From the NCBI GenBank assembly GCA_018398765.1, contig JAHBMJ010005084.1:13675-56456 (forward strand): a stretch of 42,782 nucleotides of DNA, in the 5' to 3' direction. The translations under genes were made by a program, and so were the position numbers. Below, one piece after another: positions 34,901 to 42,782 of this stretch (position 1 is the stretch's first letter; each line of letters opens with the position of its first letter). The notes beneath the pieces were generated by a model. It ran no database searches and was not told the DNA's origin. It saw only the letters and a program-made list of their open reading frames with translations. The DNA comes from Chromera velia (taxonomy: Eukaryota; Sar; Chromeraceae).

Positions 34901-36844
34901 ATTCAGTCAATCGCAGTGACGCCCAGACTTCCCTGTTGAAGAGGCCCTCGCGACGGACATCGCAGGCTGCTGAAGAGGCGGCGCCTACAACAGAGAAGGC
35001 AGACCAGTCCCCTTTCCGACGTGCTTCTGCTCCTTCAGTCACGTCAGTCCTGCTTTTTTCAGAGACCGTTGCGCAATTTGAAGAAACAAGGCACCCTCAC
35101 ACTTGTCCCTCCCCGGGCCTCTGCAGCCTCATTGAAGACTCACAAGATCCCGAAGTTACGGAGTCTCAAAAGGAGCGAGAGTCAGTCGGTTCTCGAGGTC
35201 GATGTCAACAACTTGATAGCATACAGATCGAGAGGAGAGGAAACTTCGTTGCCATTCCTGTTTGCAGTGGCTTCGTGATCGTACAAGAGTTCGATGAGGC
35301 CGTTGACGACATATTCGGGAAACCGTACAGGCATTCTCTCGAGGGAGAGAAAGAGAACTCTTCCCCTCTCGAATCCCGCAAGTGCAAAAAGAAGTCTTCC
35401 CCTCTTGAATCCCGCAAGTCCAAGGGTGTTTCTTCTCCACTCCAGCTTCACAAGAAACATAGCGTCGAGTCTCCTCTCGTGAAACCAGACAAGCTGAAGT
35501 GCCAATTTTCTTCTCCACGGCAGAGGGGCAAGGGGGGGAAACGGGACGTGTTTGCTTCGCCTCTGCGAGACGTAGAGATTCTCACAGAAGAAGGACCATC
35601 AGCGAATGGTTTCGATTTCCTTGGTCTGGCGGAAATCGAGGAGATTCAAGAAGCGCCTCTCCAGACACCTGCTTCTGTCACTCTCGGAGAGAACGATTTG
35701 TCTCGTTTGTTCTCATTGAACATCGGCGGTAAGTGAAGCTTCCAACTGGTTCTCCTGAAAGTTGGCTTGAAATCTTGCTGATATGGATTGGTTCTGTTTG
35801 TTCCGTCACGCAGATCTCAAGATGCCCGCCGTGGAGCAAAAGTCTCCAGTCCCGAAGGCTCGACGGCCCTTCGGGAAAGGGCTGAAAAAGAGTCAGGTGG
35901 ACGTCGATCTTGGGGAGATTGACATTGAGCTAGGTGGTTTCGGCTCCGAGGCGTCGCTGGATGACTCCGTGTCTTTCAGACAAGTGAGTTTGTGGCCCAT
36001 CAGGGGATTCTTTTCTGGATCTGATCATTTTCGCTCATTTTTGCCCCTTTGCAATTCGCAGGAGCACGTGTCAGAGGAATCAGTGCCGACAACACGGAAG
36101 CGCAAGTCCCTCCCAGGAGAAGACTGCAATCTGGAAGAGCTGATCGTAAGCACAGCTGTCCAGTGGTCCAGGACGGTCTGCCCACTTTTTGCGATTTGTG
36201 GACCCTCCAGAGTTGCTGTGCTTTCTGCAGGAAGCGCTTGCCTCGCTGCTGAAGAAAAGGCGAAAGGAGTATGCTCAGAAGATCGAAGCCTCCTTTGAGA
36301 GCATTGTGACGGAAATGGAGTCCCAAGTCGCACAGGTTGAAAGGACCTACTCTTCCAAACTTCAGGCCGTTCGCTCGAGGGCCGAGAAGGTTCGCTCGAG
36401 GGCGTTAATTTCAATTTGCAGCCCCGGCTCTTTTCAATCTTCCCCACGATTCCTCCGCACAATTCTCTTTGCAGCGGGTCCAAGAGCTTCTCTCCAAAAC
36501 AGGAGGGCGAATGCAAAAACTCCTGGAGGCTGGACGGACTGTTTCAAAGACGATCTTGCAAGAGCTCCAGTCGCTCTCCCATCTCCCCGACTGCAGTTTC
36601 GAGACATTCGACTGCAGTTTCGAGAAGAAGAAGCTGCAAAAGGTCAGCGTCCTGCAAGACTGCCCTTCTCACAGCCCCTCCTTTGTTGTCGTGAAGAAAA
36701 ACGCCCTCCATCTTGTCGTTCTCGCAGAGAATCGAGGAGGATCTGCGAAAGGCACAACGCGAGATTCGCAACTCCTGCAAGGCTTCTAGGAACGGAGATG
36801 CTTTGGCAAAGATTCAGGTTCTCTTGAGAGAGTTGGACATGTAA
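31953..36844 (+). CDS. Candidate SYCP2/SYCP3-like meiotic chromosome axis protein, 11 exons
   Basis: Exons: 31953-32705, 32805-32984, 33077-33725, 33806-33878, 33961-34658, 34739-35728, 35814-35983, 36062-36145, 36231-36389, 36475-36642, 36728-36844; 1346 residues, all junctions GT-AG and in frame. Introns are 78-99 bases. The start is the first ATG; a GTG nine codons upstream is in frame. Residues 1-310 are helical without a signal peptide. Residues about 320-380 are a beta-rich, PH-like segment ending in TSDAAQIRTFVSKLI. A long disordered region follows, with Lys/Arg-Ser-Pro sites, a KRKRVSFSD motif and three 57-residue repeats. The last 190 residues are a coiled coil starting ALASLLKKRRKEYAQKIEAS. 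Helical head, PH-like domain, disorder and C-terminal coiled coil is the order in SYCP2, and the coiled coil has the flavour of the SYCP3 Cor1 domain. I cannot prove orthology; a generic chromatin coiled-coil protein is the alternative. Confidence 0.75.
34055..34567 (+). repeat. Three 171-bp in-frame tandem repeats (57 residues each)
   Basis: Near-identical units begin at 34055, 34226 and 34397, and the start of a fourth is at 34568. Each encodes a charged, disordered unit with the elements ASPVKEAAPPIPP, QRKRSDPKADH and SRESSADRAP. A second frame is also open through all units because the length is a multiple of three, but only the frame given here joins the flanking exons. Confidence 0.95.
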
Positions 36845-38003
36845 GAGGTCGTTCAAGCACTGCCTCTTGACTCTCCCTCGACCCTTGAAATTCAGCAGTA
36901 CCTGATTTGGAAGGGTCTTCGAAGACTCTTCTTGTACAGAACTTGCGGTTGATTGTTGACAATGATTTCGGTATCTGATAATAGTGAGTACGCGAAATGC
37001 AAAACAAGTCTGCTTTCTCCAACCTTTTGAATTTATTGAAAATCTTTAATTAAAGGTAAGAATGCATTTAATAGATACATAAAGTTAGCAATTTTATTTC
37101 TAACTTTTTGAGGCTATCAGATCACCAAATCTAATAAAATCTAAATTGTGTAAGCTAATGTGTAAGATTGTTTATTGAAGAATATAGTAGTATGATAACG
37201 TACTGTAGTTTGTATTCTATTTTATGATTGTAAGGCCAATCAAATAAAATAGTGATTTTAAATCTAAATAATTATTTGTTACTGGTAGGATAAAACCGTG
37301 ACGATTGATAAAACTAGAGAAAAAAACGACTTTATGTGATTTCGTATATTTTTTTGGGGCCTATATAAGCACCGTACATAAAAAAAAATCCCAATTTTTT
37401 TTTTTGTTTTCTTTTTATCAAAAGTTGGGTACACATCTTGTGTGAAGAAGCAAGTTTCAGAGCCGATCGAAAGCGGCTATCCAAATGTTCGTTTACGACC
37501 GCATGGGTCGCACAGCGGCACACACACCCCCCCACCCCCTAACCCAAAGCTAAATGGTCGCAAACTTTTTTTAGGAGCGTTTGGTTAAAACGGTTTAGAA
37601 AAAAAAAAGCCTCCCTAACTAGCTCCCTATTTTTTTTTTCTTCTATGTGCGGCGCCTAGAGATAATACAGAAAGAATATCGATCTAGAAGAACATTCAGC
37701 TAGCTCAAAAGCTAGCTCTAAAAATATTTAGAGAAATATCAACGTACGTTTAAATTGGTTTAATAACATCATTGCTAACCTGAGCATGATTGAACTCATG
37801 TTACTACTCTAGTTACTACTGTGCCGCGTACTATCACACTGACTGCTAGACTAAGTGCTACATATAGTTTAAAGTCGGTTTGATACATCATTTAACATCA
37901 TTACGTTGATAAAATTGTCATGTATGGGCCGCTCGAAATTAGGTTCGAAAGTTTTTTTACAAAACCACACAAAACAGGATCTTTGACTTATAGTCTTTTC
38001 ACT
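36845..38003. other. AT-rich convergent intergenic spacer
   Basis: The spacer between two facing 3' ends, strongly AT-rich from about 37020 to 37980, with poly-T tracts near 37395 and 37630. It matches the AT-rich convergent spacer at 7497-8617 in texture. No gene is recognisable. Confidence 0.7.
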
Positions 38004-40857
38004 TCATCCGTCTTCTTCATCCCCAAATGAAAGCTTGAGGGCTCCTTTCTTGGTTTTCGCAGTGGTGGAAGACATCTGGACACCTTGGGGGTGCTCCCGC
38101 GCCCTCCCCCTCTCTGCAACAGTGGTGCCCGGTCGTCTGTTGTTTTCAGGCAACCGGGCTTCTTCTCTGTGTCTCTCCCTCTCTCTCTCTTGGGCACGCT
38201 CCGCTTCCCTCTCCTGTCTCTTTCTCCTCTCTTCTTCCTCTCGTCTCCCTTCCATTCTGTCCTCGTCAATGAAACGACACAAATCGTCTATCCGCATCTC
38301 TTCCTCAGTCATTACACCCAAGTCCTCCTCTCCACCAGTGCCTTCTCCCGGAGGAGACATACCACCCTCTTCAAGTGCAGGTGCAGGAGGGTCATAGGGA
38401 TCCTCTGTCAAATGAGAATCCTCTCCAGTTCTGTGTGGCGGCGCTTCCTCTCTTTCTAGAGGGGGTGCTTTGTCTTCACGTCTGGTTCTCTCATAAGGAG
38501 CATAGTCAGGACTTCTTCCTCCTCTCTCTTTCTCTCTTTGCGTGTCCCTGCCTCTGTACCTCTCTCTGCTCGCACTCCTCTCTCTTCTCCTGTCTCTGTC
38601 CCTCTCATCTCTTCGATACTCGGCTGCAGAGTCCCTTCCTCGATCCCGCCGTCTTTCTTTCTCTTCATCTCCCCCCCATGCTCGCATACCTTGACCAAAT
38701 CTCTCGGTCTCTCTCCGTCCCTCGCCACCTCTCCCCCTGCTTCTACTTCTGCTTCGGTCGCGACCAGAGTACCTGCGTCCCTCCCTGCTGCTGCTCCTCT
38801 CTCGTCTCCTGTCTCTGTCTCTGTCTCTGCTCCAACTCCTCTCCCTCCTGCCCCCCCATCCCCCCCTCTCCCTTTCTCTCTCATCCCTCCCCCTGAGACC
38901 CCGCCCGTCTCCTCGAGACCCCCCGTTACTCCTACTCTCATCCGGCCTGCCTCTCAATCCTCCCTCCTCTTCACCCCTGCAGCCAGAGAAGACAATTTGA
39001 AAGGAAACGAAAAGAAAAAAGGTTCAAACAGGGCATAGTCCCTGCATGCTCCGCAAGCCTATCCCCCGATGCAAGCAGTTCTCTCAGAATGGAAAGAGAC
39101 AGCGAGAGAGGGAAAGAAACAGAGGCACAGGAGCAGCAAGACAGATAGAATAGAGAAGCTGAAGCAGGAGAGAGAACACCGATCGCAATTCAGACAGAAA
39201 GATGATCGCGCCTGCCTGTCCGTCTCCTGACCGGTCTCGCTGCGAAGACCGCGCACCAGAAGCGAAAGGAGACCGAGACAAAGGGCCTGGTCTGTCCCTC
39301 TCCTTTTCTCGCTCCCCTGGGTCCCCCCCCCCTCTATCCCCTCCGAGCTGCCGAGCCAAGGATGCAGCCTGTGCGTTTTTTGCCTTCGGTTCGGGTTTCT
39401 TGAACACGAACTTTCCCTGAGCTTCGAGGTCGCTCACATCCATTGTCTGCGCACAAGGAAAAGAGACAGCAGGGAGAGATACAGAAAAAAAGAAGGTAGC
39501 AAGAAAGAAAGGACACGAACAAGCAAGCCAGCAAGAGCGAGGGACAGAGTGTATGTTTTTTGTTTTTCTCCCTTTTCTTCTCTTGTCCCATTGTCAGATC
39601 GAAGGACAGACAGATGGGCAGATAGACAGAAACGTAGACAGAAACGAAAAAAAAAAAAAGAGAAGACAGAAGTGGAGAGAGAGAGAGAGAGAAAGAGAAA
39701 GAGAAAGCAGAAACAGGAGATCTTCTGTACTGTTTCTGCGTTTTCTGTGACCACAGACACCTCCAGACAGGCAGGCAGGCAGGCAGGGTGCACGGTTTTC
39801 GGTTCTCGATGCTTAAAGCTTCAACTTCGTTTGCCATTCACTCACAGCCTTCCAGGCAGACACTTCGCAATTGCTCTTGACAGCCAGAGAGATTCTTGAA
39901 TGCGCACACGTACCGTACCATATCACATAGTAGACAGAGATGCAGAGCGTGATGAACGGCTTCAGACACACAAACAGACACAGAGAAAAGGGGGGGCGGG
40001 GGAGAGAGAGCAAGGAGGAAGAAGGGGAGGAAGCCGGGCAGGCAGGCAGGAAGGAAGCAAAGAAACAAGAAGACAAGAATGAAGAGACACTAACCCACCT
40101 TCAGTCCCCGGTCATCTCGATGAGTGTGCCGAATTTTCAATCCCAGCAGGTCCCCCTCGTCGAGCTCTTCCTCATTCACCACTGTTGCGTTGTGGTGGTC
40201 GTATCCTGCGTCGTCTGCGTGCTTGGCCTTCACATGCAGTTCCTGCTCCTGTTCGTCCTCCACCCTGCACAGATGGATGCAAAACCAATGAGGAAGTGAG
40301 GTTGAGGCCACTGACTCGGACTGTCATTCCAACTTTCGCACGCGCGCGCGCGCACACACACACACACACACGTTCACATCCAGCGCAGCACTACCAGCAC
40401 GGTGTGGAGAGGCAGGAAAACACAACACGGAGACACGGAGAGAGACGAGGGCCCACACGCCAACACATGAAGTTGCGGAGACGGGGGACTCACGGACAAA
40501 CCAACAGACACGGAAACATGATCGGCTGTGCTAGTACTGCAAGCGATGTGCACACGCCGCTTTTACATGTCAAAGAAGCACACAGTGACAGACTCTGGCC
40601 GCCTCCGGACTCATGACGATTCTTTACTAGATTACTCTGAGCCACACTCCTTGTTACAGTAGAGTCTAGGGCAAATTATACAGACTCGCCCCTCCCATTG
40701 CTGACGCTTTCTGCTGGTCGTAGTAAGCCTGGAGGAACTTGGGCACGTGCTTCACATACTGTACACCCCCCTTCGGACCCCGCTTCCCTCCTGCAGACCC
40801 GCCACCCCGAAAACGACGCCCACCACCTCCACCCCCGCCTCCACCGAAATCGTCCAT
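38004..40857 (-). CDS. KIAA1143/DUF4604-like protein with a long RS/RE-rich tail, 4 exons
   Basis: Minus-strand exons 40857-40682, 40264-40099, 39446-39232 and 38976-38004 join in phase to 509 residues. The N-terminus is Gly-rich, then VQYVKHVPKFLQAYYDQ, matching the start of the KIAA1143/DUF4604 family (YV-PxFL). Exon 2 is acidic (EDEQEQE, NEEELDEGD). Exon 3 gives LEAQGKFVFKKP, like the family GRIIYRKP motif. The last residues (LKLSFGDEEDG) match the family end LLSFDNEDE. Between them lie about 250 residues of Arg/Asp/Glu/Ser repeats (RERE, RDRDRD, RSRSRSRG), absent from the short animal proteins and typical of nuclear splicing-associated proteins. Family function is poorly known; a nuclear RNA-related role is inference. 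Introns of 417, 652 and 255 bases contain microsatellites. Confidence 0.75.
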
Positions 40858-41391
40858 CAGAATGAATGAGGATCGAGACGAAGCTCTGCCTTGTGTTCTA
40901 GTGTTCCTGGCAACTTCTGTGTTGTGTTCTGATCGGAAGAGGGACGCCTCCTCTCTTCTCTCACAACCCTGCTCTGACAGGGTCTGCTGCTGCTCTGTCT
41001 AGACACGCTAAGGCACCTCCACCAAACACCGGGCAGAAGAGTCAGAGAGCACTTCCACGTGGAAACACAGGTGCCAATTAAGCAGGCCCAAGAAAAAAGA
41101 TGAGACAAGAATGACAAGGAGTCCGTCGAGCAACTACAAAAAAATGGCCCCGGAGGGCGGAGCGAGGCTTGAAACATATGTTCGCACTCCGTGGTCGCGA
41201 CACCGGGGGGGTGTGCGCACACAGGCCCCGGCATGCCCTCACAACTTGACGGAGAAAACATGCAGCGGCCCATGCCGGGGTTCCACACGCCATGCATGCA
41301 TGGCCCCGCGGAGGGCGGAGCTGTAATTCATTCCTGCCCTCCGGGGCCTTTGGAGTTGCGAGCGGAGCGAGCAGCTCTGTAGATGTTAGTA
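40858..41391. other. Promoter-side spacer of the DUF4604-like gene with a GC-rich element
   Basis: No coding frame is supported. The right part holds the GC-rich inverted repeat listed separately. Confidence 0.55.
41146..41348. repeat. GC-rich element with 13-bp terminal inverted repeats
   Basis: GGCCCCGGAGGGC at 41146-41158 is exactly inverted as GCCCTCCGGGGCC at 41336-41348. A related direct copy (GGCCCCGCGGAGGGCGGAGC) lies at about 41302-41321, and the first arm is also followed by GGAGCGAG. The 203-bp unit could be a small non-autonomous mobile element or a hairpin-forming boundary. No target-site duplication was established. Confidence 0.5.
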
Positions 41392-41467
41392 CACTTCTCG
41401 ATTTGTGCGTGTCATCCTTGCGCAGGGGCCATGCATGCTAATCTTCTCTGTATCATTCCAATTTTAA
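41392..41467 (-). pseudogene. U6 snRNA-like sequence, 5' stem-loop missing
   Basis: The minus strand reads TTAAAATTGGAATGATACAG then AGAAGATTAGC, then GGCCCCTGCGCAAGGATGAC and ACGCACAAATCGAGAAGTG. This matches the universal core of U6: the ACAGAGA box (41445-41451), the AGC triad, and the internal stem-loop strand with GCGCAAGGATGACACGC. Differences from a normal U6 are a four-base CATG duplication between the AGC triad and the internal stem-loop, no recognisable 5' stem-loop upstream, and no T-run terminator downstream. Most likely a truncated or retrocopied U6. A divergent functional gene, or one split by an intron in the 5' part, cannot be excluded. Confidence 0.75.
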
Positions 41468-41720
41468 CAGACCTCCCTGAACCTAACTACCACTTGAAAG
41501 TTCATAAAAGTTCAGGCCACATTTTTGGATAAGCTTGAAAGTCTGCGCCGCATGTGCGGATCATTTATGGTGTCTTGAAAGCTAAAGCCGTATATCTGGA
41601 TGGTGTCTTGCCCATCTACGCCGCAGGCGTGGATGGTCTCTTAAAAAAAGATGTCGCAGATAGAGATGATCTTGATTATATTTTTTCAAGTGGCACTTAG
41701 GTTTAGGGAGGTTTTTTAAC
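41463..41720. repeat. Imperfect inverted repeat abutting the U6-like sequence
   Basis: The complement of 41463-41499 and the + strand at 41684-41720 share TTTCAAGTGG, TTAGG, AGGGAGGT and TTAA in the same order over about 37 bases with a handful of mismatches. The arms enclose about 185 bases. The left arm runs directly into the U6 homology, so the two may have moved or been copied together. Confidence 0.65.
41534..41640. repeat. Three degenerate 33-40 bp tandem units
   Basis: Units starting CTTG at 41534, 41574 and 41607 each contain a GCCG or CGCCGCA core, then GGAT, and end TGGTGTCTTG or TGGTCTCTT. They fill the loop of the inverted repeat. Confidence 0.5.
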
Positions 41721-41855
41721 AGATGGTACCGGCGAACCAGACCAACAATAAGCGGTCTGTCTTTTTTTTCTATTCTGGTCTTTGCATGCATGGCTCAGTC
41801 TACCTTCAAAAGTTGCTTGTCAATTAAGACTGCATGCACGTAATGATTCCAAGTC

Positions 41856-41967
41856 ATCTGACGTAAGCAAACTTGCGAATAACCCCGGAAAGCAAGAAAA
41901 ATGAGAACTTCACGATTGACATACGCCAGCCAACTAGCCGACCGGACGGTCGCGCTAACTCCCCCCC
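41856..41967 (+). repeat. Interspersed repeat, copy 1
   Basis: About 112 bases strongly similar to 42667-42782. Shared blocks include GGAAAGCAAGAAAAATGAGA and AGCCGACCGG, each copy ending in a C-run. Upstream flanks do not match, so this is a dispersed element or the end of a longer one. Confidence 0.85.
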
Positions 41968-42666
41968 TACCCCCCCGTGGGAAAAGCCGCAGAACCCCTC
42001 CCCCCCTAGGAAAAAAGCCCGGGGATATAGCTTATTGCTTTCTGGGGCCACTGACGTACGCATGCATGACGACGCAGGTTCATGCACGCTTTTCTAGACC
42101 ATTTGGGGTATGACGGTACGCTATATACTTAGTTAGAGAACGGCCAAGTACATAGACTTGAAGTCTTGAACAGAACAGAACAAACAGGAAAGTCTGAACC
42201 TACCAGACAGCAAAGTTCTTAAGTCTTCTCGACTCCATCTTTTAGCAACAGTCAAGATGTTTACGCGAAACGGCAGTGCATTGACAGCGATTATGTTATT
42301 GCTTCAATATGAGAAACCGTATAACCTATGCTCGTACACCAGTGTGTGTATGACTGATTAAACTATCATCCTATCACTTTCAACCACTAACAGACTGATC
42401 GCACTCACAGTTTCCTTCAATTACACGAGCTCACATTCAAGCATATTCAAGCCCAACTCAAGTATCCCTGGTGTATGCACTCAATTTGAGTCTGAACAAA
42501 CATGCAGGCCTTGGCCTACTAAAGGTCCGTGTGGCGCGCCTAGCACGCCTCGATACGCCACACCACATGCACTTTCTCTCACATGGGGCGGGATCTTCCC
42601 GGAACTTTTTTTTGGTGAAAGACACTGCTTAACACTGCTTACATAAGTTGGGTATTTCTGTTTTGT
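41968..42666. other. Spacer between two repeat copies; no gene seen
   Basis: No coding frame of note and no RNA gene recognised. If the flanking repeats were terminal repeats of one element, this would be its interior, but it shows no coding or structural hallmark of that. Confidence 0.5.
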
Positions 42667-42782
42667 ATCTGATGCAAGCAAGCTTGCGAACAGCCTCGGA
42701 AAGCAAGAAAAATGAGAACTGCACGATTGACACACACCGGCCACTGAGCCGACCGGGCGATCACGCTAATCCCCCCCCCCCC
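42667..42782 (+). repeat. Interspersed repeat, copy 2 (reaches window edge)
   Basis: Direct-orientation partner of 41856-41967, 811 bp downstream, cut by the window end inside a C-run. It contains GCAAGCAAGCTTGCGAA, where copy 1 has GCAAACTTGCGAA. Confidence 0.85.

Overview
This is a eukaryotic nuclear window. Genes are split by many GT-AG introns, nearly all acceptors read TGCAG, introns and spacers carry long (CA)n, (GA)n, (GACA)n and (GGAAA)n microsatellites, and there is a 315-base assembly gap. A large beta-helix plus multi-pass membrane receptor-like protein, a mitochondrial protein with a presequence, and clusters of TGCATGCA (the palindrome read by some ApiAP2 factors) point to an alveolate, most likely a chromerid alga such as Chromera. 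That assignment is inference from gene style, not from a marker gene.

Layout. 1-6272: purine-rich simple repeats, the gap, and no gene I can support. 6273-7496 (+): an intronless gene for a probably mitochondrial protein whose middle resembles the M domain of SRP54. 7497-8617: AT-rich spacer between convergent genes. 8618-19250 (-): an 18-exon model, 1257 residues, with signal peptide, right-handed beta-helix repeats, a Cys-rich neck and 7-8 membrane segments. 19283-30743 (-): a roughly 25-exon ankyrin-repeat protein ending only about 33 bp before the receptor ATG; a phase-compatible splice could fuse the two. 30744-31952: divergent promoter region with TGCATGCA clusters. 31953-36844 (+): an 11-exon model, 1346 residues, with a helical N-terminus, a disordered repeat region and a C-terminal coiled coil, resembling SYCP2/SYCP3-type meiotic axis proteins. 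36845-38003: AT-rich spacer. 38004-40857 (-): a 4-exon, 509-residue KIAA1143/DUF4604-like protein with a long Arg/Ser/Glu-rich tail. 40858-42782: a GC-rich inverted repeat, a U6 snRNA-like segment next to another inverted repeat, and two copies of an interspersed repeat.

All multi-exon models were assembled by hand. I required every junction to be GT...AG and every exon length to keep the frame; the four long models sum to whole codons. The most interesting items are the SRP54 M-domain-like mitochondrial protein, the axis-protein candidate, the ankyrin/receptor pair and the U6-linked repeat. These genes look like unrelated neighbours, not a pathway.
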